Below are positions 1 through 9,023 of a stretch of 64,000 nucleotides of DNA, in pieces; positions within the stretch are counted from its first letter, which is position 1, and every line of letters starts with the position of its first letter. This DNA is from Glycine soja. Taxonomy: Eukaryota; Streptophyta; Magnoliopsida; Fabales; Fabaceae. The stretch spans positions 29,972,850 through 30,036,849 of the forward strand of contig NC_041007.1 in assembly GCF_004193775.1 (NCBI RefSeq). The letters are read 5' to 3'. The translations under genes and the position numbers were made by a program. The notes below the pieces were generated by a model, which saw only the letters and a program-made list of their open reading frames with translations, was not told where the DNA came from and searched no databases.

Positions 1-228
1 TTGAGGACAAATCCTTCTCAAGAGGGAGAGAATGATGAGGACATGTTCAAGAGCAAGGGCAAGGATCCACTTGAAGGACTTGGAGGACCTATGACAAGGG
101 CTAGAGCATGGAAAGCCAAGGAAGCTCTTCAACAAGTGCTGTCCATACTATTTGAATACAAGCCCAAGTTTCAAGGAGAAAAGTCCAAGGTTGTGAGTTG
201 TATCATGGCCCAAATGGAGGAGGACTAA
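1..228 (+). pseudogene. C-terminal tail of CRM-like polyprotein (element H)
   Basis: This is the last 75 codons of a Ty3-type polyprotein whose upstream part lies outside the window. It closely matches the end of the polyprotein of element C (51,046-51,273), so the frame is secure. It is the region after the integrase core: an acidic stretch, then a GPMTRARA-type basic motif and a charged helix. The TTG at position 1 is only where the window opens, not a start codon. The frame runs past the inferred LTR start near 199 and stops at 226-228. Overlap of pol with the 3' LTR is, as I know the family, typical of CRM chromoviruses. The function of this tail would be targeting or protein contacts of integrase; that is family knowledge, not visible here. 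Confidence 0.8.
173..183 (+). other. Candidate polypurine tract of element H
   Basis: A short purine run (AAGGAGAAAAG) lies 15 bases upstream of the inferred LTR start at 199. The same run sits upstream of the matching LTR of element C near 51,217. It would prime plus-strand DNA synthesis. It is not perfectly adjacent to the LTR, so the assignment is tentative. Confidence 0.4.
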
Positions 229-570
229 ATGACACCACTTTGTCTCAATTTTAGAGTGTTTAGTTTGTCTAAATAATGGCCCAATCCTTGTAAAGTTGGC
301 TGACCAAAAATATGTTTTGGGTTAATCAACTAAAAGGGCTTTAGTTAGGTTTAGTTCAAGTTGTAATAAGGGCCCAATTGGCAACCTAGGCATCAGCCTT
401 TTGGGAGACCAAATGGTGGCTGACTTGTTGGTTGTTGGGGGTGACTTTTGGTTGCCACAATTTCAGTTACACTCAGCCATTAAGTTTTTTTTTAATTCCC
501 TAGGTTAATGGCATTAAGTTATTTTAATTCTAGGTTAGTGGGTCATTACTAAAATCTGCTGTAAAGCTTC

Positions 571-578
571 TATATAAG
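571..578 (+). promoter_or_regulatory. TATA box of CRM-like LTR (element H)
   Basis: TATATAAG occurs in an AT-balanced context about 370 bases into the LTR, a usual place for the U3 core promoter. In C's 3' LTR the same box is read on the opposite strand because of an inversion. C's 5' LTR fragment begins downstream of this box and lacks it. Confidence 0.55.
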
Positions 579-905
579 CTGAACCATTTTATCAATAAAC
601 ACAAGTTGAGTTTTATTCAGAAAATTAGAGTTTATCTCTTTTATCTTAGTGAGAGTGATTCTCCTAAATTCTTGAGTGATTCAAGAACACCTTGGCTGTA
701 TCAAAGGACTTTCACAACCTTTGTGTGTTGCCCTCGCTGGAAAGAGTGATTCTTTCCTTCCTATCATCATCACCCTTGTTCTTTCAAACCACAATTCCAG
801 AAAATCCACCTCTGCCCAGAATTATCTCGTGGCCATAACTCCCATTTTACGCACTCAAATTAAGTGATTCTTGAGCCTAAATTGAATTTCAAAACGAGAC
901 CTTTC

Positions 906-910
906 ACCTC
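906..910 (+). repeat. Target-site duplication of element A, left copy
   Basis: ACCTC precedes the TGTCATACCC start of A and is repeated at 21,532-21,536 directly after the GCGACA end. Joining the two flanks regenerates the CRM-like LTR sequence seen in two other copies in the window. Confidence 0.9.
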
Positions 911-1285
911 TGTCATACCCTAATTTCGTCCGGGGACCTTTGCTTGATGACATGCGACCTTTCTTTGGTCCTTGTGAGGTGCTTGGCACCCATCATTAGG
1001 CAATTTGTGAAATTCCAGGACATGCCGAAAAACCAAAAAAATATATTGATGCACAATCCGTAAGTTTCCGTGACACACCAGAAATCAAATGGAAGCATCA
1101 TTGCATAATTAAGTGAGGTTCCGTAACATTCCGTAAGTCAAAAAGGGGATGATTATGTAATCCGCAAGGTTCCGTAACATTACGGAAAGAAAACAAGTAT
1201 CGTTACGAAATTCGTAAGTTTCCGTAACTTTACGAAAAAAGAATCACCAAAAAAAAGCAGAGGGGGGTGTACTTAGTAAAAATGA

Positions 1286-1435
1286 GGGTGCAAATAGCAC
1301 CCAGGCCCACTTGGGCCCTCCAGAATATTCCTCCAGAAGGCTGTTGCTTCTGGAGGAAGCAACCTGGCTCGTCTGGGCGAGCTGAGCTCGCCTGGGCGGC
1401 AACCACCTCCCCTATTTTGCTATAAATAGGGGAGG
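1286..1435 (+). promoter_or_regulatory. Palindromic core promoter of element A 5' LTR, with TATA box
   Basis: Five perfect inverted repeats follow each other: GGGTGC/GCACCC (1,286-1,302), GGCCCA/TGGGCC (1,304-1,317), CCTCCAGAAG/CTTCTGGAGG (1,330-1,356), GCTCGCC/GGCGAGC type repeats (1,367-1,400), and CCTCCCCTATTT/AAATAGGGGAGG (1,406-1,435). The TATA box TATAAATA (1,421-1,428) lies across the loop and right arm of the last one. The arrangement recurs in the other Ogre-like LTRs here except B. Transcription should start some 25-35 bases downstream. Confidence 0.75.
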
Positions 1436-1627
1436 AAGTGATGAAGAAAAGGGTTCAGCCCCTTAGGCACTTCTCTCTCTTTCGAATTTGCTTGGAAAAA
1501 TTGTTTCCGTGAAGAAAATCTAAGCCGAGGCGCTTCCGAAACGTTTCCGTAACGTTTTCCGTGAAGAATTTCGCGAAGTTCTGTGACGTTCTTCATTCGT
1601 TCTTCATCGTTCTTCGATCTTCAACGG

Positions 1628-1633
1628 GTAAGT
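1628..1633 (+). other. Conserved splice donor in Ogre-like LTR
   Basis: CGG|GTAAGT is a consensus plant 5' splice site about 200 bases downstream of the TATA box. The same donor is present in every Ogre-like LTR of the window: 20,317 and near 57,978 and 62,615 on the plus strand, and 46,232-46,237, about 30,140, about 53,560 and about 26,217 on the minus strand. Use of the site is inferred. Confidence 0.5.
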
Positions 1634-2846
1634 ACCTCGAACCAAGCTTTTCGATTCATTCTATGTACCCGTAGTGGTCCACATTGTGTTTCGTGCATGT
1701 TTATTCTCGTTTTGTTTACTTTTTATACCCCCTCTTGGCATGCTTAAGTCATTTTACTTAAGTCATTTCTCGCTTAACCTAAAAATAAAATAAATTTCCA
1801 CCGATCGTTTGAATTGTATTATCCGTTAACTTTGGTTAAAATGAATTCCGACCGTTCGGTCGTGCCGTAACCACGTTGGAAATAAGAAAAAAAAGGGTAA
1901 AATAATAATATAATAATCAAAAAAACGTCTTTTAGTAAAATAAAGCGGAAAATCAATCGGACGTTTTCTCTTTGGGATTTCTCATTCTTAATTGAATTGA
2001 CTAATAACTAAAGTGAAATTAAGGCTAAAATCAACTCGCCTAGTCAAGCTCGTCCATAAAAATAGGTTTTTGAAGTTTATCATTTCAATTTCTCACTAAG
2101 TAAAATGGATCATTTTCAAGGTCCAACGCCTTAAAATGATCACCTTTTAAGTAAAAAAATCATCACTTGATAAGCAAGAACTACGTAGGTCTGAGTTCCT
2201 CATTAAGGATACGTAGGAGCAAAAGCCCCGCTTTTGTCGACCACCCCAAGAGATCGTTAATGGTCCAATGCCTTAACGTTTCTCTCCTTTCAAAAACAAG
2301 AGGTCGTTAATGGTCCAACGCCTTAACGTTTCTCTCCTTTCAAAATCAAAAGACCGTTTAATGGTCCAACACCTTAAATGACCTTTTGTTCAACAAAAAC
2401 ATATTTTACAAAAAAGACAAAAATAACTTAACCAAACACTTTGTTCCGAAAGAACTACGTAGGTCTGATTTCCTCATCGCAAATTGAGGAATACGTAGGA
2501 GCAAAGGGAAACACCCTTGTCGACCACAAAAAAGAGAAAAATATAAAAAGGGTATAAAGGATATAGAGACATAAAAAGGGAACATAAAAAAATCAAAGTC
2601 ATGTTTGCACATTCGATTAAAGGCTGTCGTCCCTTGGGACGGACGTGTGGGGTGCTAATACCTTCCCCGTGCGTAAATACAACTCCCGAACCTTTCACTT
2701 AAAAGTTCGTAGATCGCGTCTTTTCCGGTTTTTCCGACGTTTTCCTCAAATAAACGTTGGTGGCGACTCCGCGCGTATTCCTTTCGTGGAACACGCATCC
2801 CGCGAGTCTCGCGTCGCCCTCCCGCCGAAGGGTAGGTTGCGACAGT

Positions 2847-2864
2847 TGGCGACTCCACTGGGGA
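2847..2864 (+). other. Primer-binding site, tRNA-Arg (element A)
   Basis: TGGCGACTCCACTGGGGA starts two bases after the LTR. It complements the 3' end of a plant tRNA-Arg that ends in GGAGTCGCCA, as I recall that tRNA. This is where minus-strand DNA synthesis is primed. An Arg primer is a known Ogre trait. Confidence 0.85.
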
Positions 2865-3708
2865 GTGTTTTTAGAGAGTTAGGCCATTTAATTTTGTGCA
2901 ATGTTTTACCATGACTTATCCCTTTGTTAGTTTCCCTTCATTATGTTCTTGTGTGTATAAGCTCTTTATTGCTTTTAGTGCGTTTTAAAATGTATGCATG
3001 AGGTAAATATTTATTCATTTGATGCACACAAACACCAACACTATTTGCACACACTGTGAGTGAAAAAGGGCCCTATACCCGGGTTCGTGGGAACATAAGG
3101 AGTGGAGGTGAATCTGTGATCATGCTAGGTCTCCGACTTGCTTGATTACAGTGAACCCTCATCTAGAGCTTTTCTCTTTGAAAACTTATTGTTGCTAGTA
3201 GTCCCTACTGCTACAATATGTTCTTCAAAGAGGATAATACCTCTAGAAACCATCAAAAGAGATATGACTACCTTGGGGGTTATCACTAAATGCCTAGTTA
3301 GTTCTCTCCCTTATAGGTCCCTTAAATAGGGGCACGAGCAAACACGCTGCGTGCCATTTTTCACACTGCCATGCATAAGTATCATATACCCTTTTGCTTA
3401 TGTTCAGTGAATATTGTCATACTATGTACATTCCCGCATTGTGTCTTTTGCATGGGCATCGCATATGGGTTCTGTCTTGATCCCTTTTGTAAACAAACCA
3501 ACGGAGGGTCCGTGTCGCCTTCTTAAAAACGTACGTTGGGGCACTTTGCTACCCCTAGACGTTGTGTCTAAGATGGGGACGAATTCCCCGGACCCCCGCA
3601 TTCCTAGATTGCATCTGTGTTATATGCATTCCTTCATGCATTCATCCATTCCACCCATGAGATATCGGAGTTTTGATTTGCACCAGCTTTTGTCTCACTT
3701 TAGCAAGC
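2865..3708 (+). other. Untranslated leader of element A
   Basis: About 0.84 kb between the primer site and ORF1. It aligns with the leaders of B, D, F and G. A 63-codon open frame at 3,138-3,329 opens only with TTG; the nearest ATG upstream (3,122) runs into a stop after seven codons. I therefore do not call a gene. Packaging or dimerisation signals would be expected here, but I cannot identify them. Confidence 0.7.
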
Positions 3709-5009
3709 ATGGGAACAAATCAAACCGGCAAGAGGTTCTACCAAGTCAAGGTTAAAAGCTTAGATACCACCAGCATTAAGGAATTAGGGCGGTTGATGGA
3801 ACCTCACCAAATGCAAGCTTTCCGCAAGACTTACGGAAAGATCTTAGAATTGACCTTAGCAGAGGTATCCATAGAAGCCATTGCATCACTCACCCAATAC
3901 TACGACCAGCCTTTGAGATGCTTCACATTCGGAGACTTCCAATTAGTACCAACCATTGAAGAATTTGAGGAAATTCTAGGATGTCCTCTCGGGGGAAGAA
4001 AACCATATCTTTCATCCGGGTGTCTCCCCTCTTTGAGCAGAATTGCAACTGTGGTCAAGGATTCAGCAAGAGGTTTGGACAGCATAAAACAGACTCGGAA
4101 CGGCATGGCGGGCCTACCACGGAGGTACCTAGAAGACAAGGCGAGAGGTATGGCCGATCAAGGAGATTGGGTCCCGTTTATGGATGTGTTAGCTTTGCTA
4201 ATTTTTGGGGTCGTCCTTTTTCCAAACGTGGATGGTTTGGTGGACCTAGCAGCAATCGACGCTTTCCTTGCCTACCACCATAGCAAGGAAAGTCCGGTGG
4301 TAGCTGTCTTGGCAGATCTATTTGACACATTTGACCGAAGGTGCGAAAAGAGTAGCGCACGGATCATCTGTTGCTTGCCCGCCCTCTGTGTTTGGTTGGT
4401 TTCGCACTTGTTCCAACAAGACACAAGACATCCATGTCCGCTCCTGAGCCATCGCTCGTGTACTGAAAAGAGGAGAATAGATTGGGACCAGCTTTTGGCC
4501 GGGATAGGAGGTAGAACAATCAGTTGGTTCCCCCGATGGAAGGAAGGAAAAGAAGGAGTCATTGTCTCATGTTACGAAGGGAAGAAAGGGACCAGTCACG
4601 AGCACATAGCATGGTTCTGAAAGAGGAGTTAATTGCTTATTCAAGGTCCAAAAAAAGCTTGTCTCAGCGTTTATGCGAGATGGAGACCAACATGCTAGCT
4701 ATCATCGCCAAGTACCAAGAAGAGTTAGGTCTAGCCACGGCCCACGAGCATAGAATCGTGGACGAGTATGCTCAAGTATACGCGGAAAAAGAGGCTAGAG
4801 GAAGGGTGATCGACTCTTTACACCAAGAGGCAACCATGTGGATGGATCGGTTTGCTCTTACCTTGAACGGGAGTCAAGAACTTCCCCGCTTGTTAGCCAA
4901 GGCCAAGGCGATGGCAGACACCTACTCCGCCCCCGAAGAGATTCATGGGCTTCTCGGCTATTGTCAGCGTATGATAGACTTAATGGCCCACATAATTAGA
5001 AATCGTTAG
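3709..5009 (+). pseudogene. ORF1 of element A, internally deleted and frameshifted
   Basis: ORF1 is the extra gene Ogre elements carry before gag; its function is unknown. The start MGTNQTGKRFYQVKVKSL at 3,709 is shared with F (59,780). The N-terminal 290 residues form a conserved globular domain with a hydrophobic helix (FMDVLALLIFGVVLFPNV) and resemble an uncharacterised plant domain that I recall as DUF7745. The C-terminal part (frame from 4,524) is a charged coiled coil ending in MAHIIRNR. Compared with F, about 566 bases are missing at the junction near 4,573, where F has 60,635-61,202. The loss shifts the frame, so the first frame ends at 4,620 with an unrelated tail. The product would lack the middle third and cannot be normal. 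Confidence 0.85.
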
Positions 5010-5245
5010 GAAACTTGTATGGTCTCTCAGACCTTGACTAGATACGACTTCCTTTTTGAAATAAAATGAGTTGGTCCCATGTTTCTACTCCAAAAAGCTT
5101 GTGCAAATCAAATCACTCCTACATTTCATCTCTAGCATGCATTTTCTTTCTTACCCCCTCCTCACGTTTGGTTTTTTTAGGGAAAAACACCATAACTAAA
5201 CGCGCCGCAAGGTATCCCTATCGCACCAGATCCAAATCTAGAACG

Positions 5246-7876
5246 ATGGGTGATCAAGAGGAGACGCAGGAACAGATGAAAGCCGACATGTCGGCTCTGA
5301 AAGAACAAATGGCCTCCATGATGGAGGCCATGTTAAGTATGAAGCAGCTCATAGACAAGAACGCGGCCACCGCCGCCGCTGTCAGTTCGGCTGCCGAAGC
5401 AGACCCGACTCTCTTGGCAACTGCGCACCATCCTCCCTCAAACATAGTAGGACGGGGAAGGGACACACTGGGGCACGATGGCAGCCCTCACCTGGGATAC
5501 AACCGAGCGGCTTACCCTTATGGATTGCCGCCCAACTATTCACCACCCGTCTTGCAAGAAGATGCGGGCCACATTGCTTCTCTTGTCCATGAAAGAGAGC
5601 CTCCTCAGCAGCCCGACGAAGTCCACAAAGACCCTCAAGACTATGCTCGAAGGGATGTCGAGTTCTATCCCCCGATCCCCGAAGGGCCGGCACCAGGCAC
5701 GTTGCCTCAACCTAACATCACAGCACCACCAATAGTTTTGTCCATGGAAGGGCCGCCTCCAGCAACTGAAGAAAGGAGGAAGCTCGATCTCCTAGAGGAA
5801 AGATTGAGGGCCGTGGAAGGATTTGGGGATTATCCGTTCGCAGACATGACAGATCTTTGCTTAGTACCCGATGTTGTTATTCCCCCGAAGTTCAAAGTGC
5901 CGGACTTCGACAAGTATAAAGGGATGACTTGTCCCAAAAATCATCTCAAGATGTACTGCCGTAAGATGGGCGCCCACTCTAAAGATGAAAAGCTATTAAT
6001 ACACTTCTTTCAAGATAGCTTGGCCGGAGCCGCGGTAGTGTGGTACACTAATTTGGAAGCTTCCCGTATCCGTACTTGGAAGGATCTGATTACTGCCTTC
6101 CTAAGGCAGTATCAGTACAATTCTGATATGGCTCCCGACCGTACTCAACTGCAGAATATGTTCAAGAAAGAGGGTGAAACCTTTAAAGAATATGCGCAGC
6201 GATGGAGGGATTTGGCGGCACAAGTAGCTCCTCCCATGGTTGAGAGAGAGATGATCACCATGATGGTAGACACTCTGCCAGTGTTCTACTATGAGAAGCT
6301 AGTAGGTTACATGTCGTCCAGCTTTGCGGATCTAGTGTTTGCCGGGGAAAGAATCGAGGTAGGATTGAAAAGAGGAAAGTTTGATTACGTTTCCTCCATA
6401 AATGCGAATGCCAAAAGAATCGGGGCAACAGGGGCAAAAAGGAAGGAAGGAGATGCCCATGCCATCTCTTCAACACCCGCGTGGGTCAAACCCCAGCAAA
6501 CACCTCATGGTACCCATCAGTACGCGCAACATCACCCAAGCTTCTCGGCTCATACTGGGAACGCCTCTAGTTCAACACCCGTGCAGCCTAAGGCACCCAC
6601 CCAGAGGGAAGCTCCCCAAGTTCCAACTCCGAACACGACTCGACCGGCCAGTAATTCCAACACGACAAGGAACTTCCCTCCGAGGCCATTTCCGGAGTTC
6701 ACCCCACTCCCAATGACGTACGAAGATCTTTTGCCATCCCTCATCGCCAATCATTTGGCCGTGGTAACTCCCGGAAGGGTCCTCGAACCCCCTTTCCCGA
6801 AGTGGTATGACCCTAACGCGACCTGTAAGTACCATGGGGGTGTCCTAGGGCATTCCGTTGAAAAATGCTTGGCCCTTAAATACAAGGTCCAACATTTAAT
6901 GGATGCTGGATGGCTGACTTTCCAAGAGGATCGGCCCAATGTGAGAACCAACCCGCTCGCCAATCATGGAGGGGGAGCGGTTAATGCAGTTGAGTCCGAT
7001 AGGCCGCACAGGTCTAAACCTTTAAGGGATGTGGCAACCCCTAGGAGGTTTATCTTTGAGGCCCTACAAAAGGGAGGTGTGATTCCCCATAGTGGGTGTA
7101 AGGAGGATTCCTGTCTGCTACACTCCGGCGAGCTGCATGACATGGAGACGTGTTTGGGAGTAGAGGAATTGTTACCACGGATGATAGATCAAGGTCGACT
7201 GGAAGTCGGCATTGAAGGAAAAGAAGAGCAGCATATATGCATGCAATCTACGGAGGGGAGCGGTATTGCGAAGCCCAAACCCTTGGTAATATACTTCACT
7301 AAAAGCGCAGCTTCGCAAAAGCCTGGACACCCTTTAGTAGCCAAACCTGTTCCTTTCCTGAACCAAAATAGCCACGCGGTCCCGCGGAGATATACACCTC
7401 CGAGGGAGAAGGAAGAAGAAGCCACTGACGTCAGCTCGCTATCAGCTAAAGTAACAAATATCACGGGACTGAGTGGTGTGACCCGTAGTGGTCGTGTGTT
7501 CGCACCTCCGGACCTACCAGTCCAACCCGCGGACGTCAAGGGAAAAGGAAAAGTGGTGGAGGAACAAGATGGCGAAGCACCCCACGCTTCGAATAAAGAT
7601 ATTCCGGCAAAGGGCCCCCCGGAGAAAAAGGATGGTAAAAAGGAGGTGTCGCCAGAGGAAGCCAGCGAGTTCCTTTGGATAATTCAGCAGAGCGAATTCA
7701 AGGTTATCGAACAACTCAACAAAACCCCGGCCAGGGTCTCGCTGTTGGAGTTACTTATGAGCTCCGAGCCTCATCGGGCTCTGCTAGTAAAAGTTCTGAA
7801 CGAGGCTCATGTGGCCCAAGATATCTCGGTAGAAGGTTTCGGAGGGCTGGTCAACAATATCACTGCCAACAACTAG
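5246..7876 (+). CDS. gag: Gag of element A (Ogre-type)
   Basis: Gag packages element RNA into cytoplasmic particles. The start MGDQEETQEQMKADMS at 5,246 is chosen because B and F share it; the open frame extends further up without conservation. About 876 codons. An N-terminal coiled coil is followed by a Pro-rich linker, then the retrotransposon Gag core (about 5,890-6,390, with WYTNL, FLRQYQYNSD and WRDLAAQV blocks). Instead of a classical CCHC knuckle there is a CHHC-like motif, CKYHGGVLGHSVEKC (about 6,825-6,870), and a second Cys/His cluster, CKEDSCLLHSGELHDMETC, near 7,100-7,160. The frame ends at TAG 7,874-7,876 and continues in the same frame into protease, so the amber codon either is read through or is a mutation in a gag-pro fusion. 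Confidence 0.85.
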   Translation: MGDQEETQEQMKADMSALKEQMASMMEAMLSMKQLIDKNAATAAAVSSAAEADPTLLATAHHPPSNIVGRGRDTLGHDGSPHLGYNRAAYPYGLPPNYSPPVLQEDAGHIASLVHEREPPQQPDEVHKDPQDYARRDVEFYPPIPEGPAPGTLPQPNITAPPIVLSMEGPPPATEERRKLDLLEERLRAVEGFGDYPFADMTDLCLVPDVVIPPKFKVPDFDKYKGMTCPKNHLKMYCRKMGAHSKDEKLLIHFFQDSLAGAAVVWYTNLEASRIRTWKDLITAFLRQYQYNSDMAPDRTQLQNMFKKEGETFKEYAQRWRDLAAQVAPPMVEREMITMMVDTLPVFYYEKLVGYMSSSFADLVFAGERIEVGLKRGKFDYVSSINANAKRIGATGAKRKEGDAHAISSTPAWVKPQQTPHGTHQYAQHHPSFSAHTGNASSSTPVQPKAPTQREAPQVPTPNTTRPASNSNTTRNFPPRPFPEFTPLPMTYEDLLPSLIANHLAVVTPGRVLEPPFPKWYDPNATCKYHGGVLGHSVEKCLALKYKVQHLMDAGWLTFQEDRPNVRTNPLANHGGGAVNAVESDRPHRSKPLRDVATPRRFIFEALQKGGVIPHSGCKEDSCLLHSGELHDMETCLGVEELLPRMIDQGRLEVGIEGKEEQHICMQSTEGSGIAKPKPLVIYFTKSAASQKPGHPLVAKPVPFLNQNSHAVPRRYTPPREKEEEATDVSSLSAKVTNITGLSGVTRSGRVFAPPDLPVQPADVKGKGKVVEEQDGEAPHASNKDIPAKGPPEKKDGKKEVSPEEASEFLWIIQQSEFKVIEQLNKTPARVSLLELLMSSEPHRALLVKVLNEAHVAQDISVEGFGGLVNNITANN

Positions 7877-8848
7877 CTTGCCTTCGCCGAAGAAGAAATC
7901 CCCACCGAGGGGAGAGGGCATAATAAGGCTTTACACGTATCAGTCAAGTGTATGGACCATATCGTAGCCAAGGTGCTCATCGATAATGGTTCCAGTTTAA
8001 ACGTGATGCCTAAGAGCACTTTGGAGAAGTTACCATTCAATGCTTCCCACTTAAAACCAAGTTCAATGGTGGTTCGTGCCTTCGACGGCACTCGCCGAGA
8101 GGTTAGGGGAGAGATCGATCTCCCAGTACAAATAGGCCCTCACACCTGTCAAGTCACCTTCCAAATAATGGATATTAACCCCCCTTACAGCTGTCTGTTG
8201 GGGCGCCCGTGGATCCACTCAGTGGGAGTTGTGCCTTCTACACTCCACCAAAAGCTGAAATTCGTAGTGGAGGGGCACTTGGTCATCGTGTCAGGCGAGG
8301 AAGACATCTTGGTAAGCTACCCATCCTCCATGCCTTATGTGGAAGCCGCAGAAGAATCGTTAGAAACTGCTTTCCAGTCTTTTGAGGTGGTCAGCATTTC
8401 CTCCGTGGACTCCCTCTTTGGGCAGCCTTGTCTGTCCGATGCAGCAGTAATGATGGCCCGAGTTATGTTGGGGAACGGTTATGAACCCGGGATGGGTTTA
8501 GGCAAAGACAACGGTGGCATAACTAGCCTGATAAATACTCAAGGAAATCGTGGGAAGTATGGTTTAGGCTATAAGCCCACTCAGGCGAACATGAAAAGAA
8601 GCATCGCGGGAAGGAAGAACAGTGGTCAAAGCTCGCGTTGGAGACAAGAAAGTGAAGGAAGCCCGCCCTGCCACATAAGTAGAAGCTTTATAAGCGCAGG
8701 TCTGGGAGACAAAGGTCAAGTGTTCGCGATATGCGAAGATGATGTTGGGAGTACTTTGGATTTGGTACGACCATGCCCTCCTGATTTCCGGCTGGGAAAT
8801 TGGCGAGTGGAAGAACGCCCCGGCATTTACGCAACAAGCATAATATAA
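7877..8848 (+). CDS. pro: Aspartic protease with G-patch (element A)
   Basis: The frame is the same as gag, separated only by an amber codon. The protease active site is VLIDNGSSLNV near 7,975-8,005, with DNG rather than the commoner DTG/DSG; this variant is usual in Ogre-like elements as I know them. A second conserved block, LLGRPWIH, follows near 8,195. It cleaves the polyprotein into mature proteins. From about 8,449 to 8,580 there is a G-patch-like stretch (MLGNGYEPGMGLGKD, then GKYGLGYKP), a glycine-rich RNA-binding module also known after protease in some retroviruses. The frame closes at TAA 8,846-8,848, just before the putative intron. No protease-fusion start codon of its own is evident. 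Confidence 0.8.
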   Translation, partial: LAFAEEEIPTEGRGHNKALHVSVKCMDHIVAKVLIDNGSSLNVMPKSTLEKLPFNASHLKPSSMVVRAFDGTRREVRGEIDLPVQIGPHTCQVTFQIMDINPPYSCLLGRPWIHSVGVVPSTLHQKLKFVVEGHLVIVSGEEDILVSYPSSMPYVEAAEESLETAFQSFEVVSISSVDSLFGQPCLSDAAVMMARVMLGNGYEPGMGLGKDNGGITSLINTQGNRGKYGLGYKPTQANMKRSIAGRKNSGQSSRWRQESEGSPPCHISRSFISAGLGDKGQVFAICEDDVGSTLDLVRPCPPDFRLGNWRVEERPGIYATSII

Positions 8849-9023
8849 ACCTTTACGGTTTTAAAAGCTCTATAGTTGGGCCTAGGCTTTAGAGTTTTTC
8901 CTTTTGTTAAGGCTTTGTGTCTTTTGTTTTTGAATTTATAATACAAGGATCTTTCTTCATCTGTTCCTGGTCTCTACCCATTCTCATTCATTTGCATGTT
9001 TACTTCTTTTTCTGAAATGGCAG
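8849..9023 (+). other. Putative intron 3' part between protease and RT (element A)
   Basis: A T-rich non-coding stretch ends in TTTTTCTGAAATGGCAG (to 9,023), a good plant 3' splice site. The RT frame is open from just after it. Ogre elements are known to have an intron between protease and RT. I could not identify a convincing donor; it may lie in or just after the protease end. Confidence 0.55.

Larger units (their letters stand above)
199..910 (+). repeat. 3' LTR of CRM-like element H, first part
   Basis: The LTR begins TGTATCATGG and continues at 21,532-21,785, where it ends in TTCATATCA; together about 0.96 kb. Element A splits it at the 5-bp target ACCTC (906-910). Uninterrupted paralogues of the site are visible in element C at about 27,160 and 51,950. 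A TATA box (TATATAAG) lies at 571-578. The segment 380-816 is in opposite orientation in C's 3' LTR. The left boundary is inferred from where an LTR fragment starts inside C at 47,697. Confidence 0.75.
911..2844 (+). repeat. 5' LTR of element A
   Basis: The 1,934-bp LTR starts TGTCATACCC and ends GGTTGCGACA. U3 carries many TTCCGTAA/TTACGGAA motifs (about 1,060-1,235), then a run of palindromes and the TATA box (1,286-1,435). A splice donor follows at 1,628. The U5 side has two copies of a roughly 70-bp module containing ACTACGTAGG (from 2,176 and 2,450) and four copies of a GGTCCAACGCCTTAA-like motif. It matches the 3' LTR along its length. Confidence 0.93.

Noticed and set aside
2847..2864. 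Host tRNA-Arg gene fragment
   Set aside because: Only the complement of the tRNA 3' end is present, directly next to an LTR; this is a primer site. No tRNA or rRNA gene was recognised in the window.
2406..2914. Small proteins within Ogre-like LTRs (and equivalents in each LTR)
   Set aside because: They recur only as shadows of LTR conservation, overlap on both strands and lack codon-like variation between copies.
3138..3329. Conserved 63-codon open frame in the leader (also at 44,530-44,721 and 59,211-59,402)
   Set aside because: It opens only with TTG. The upstream ATG ends after seven codons and the B copy has stops. Conservation follows from the young age of the leaders.
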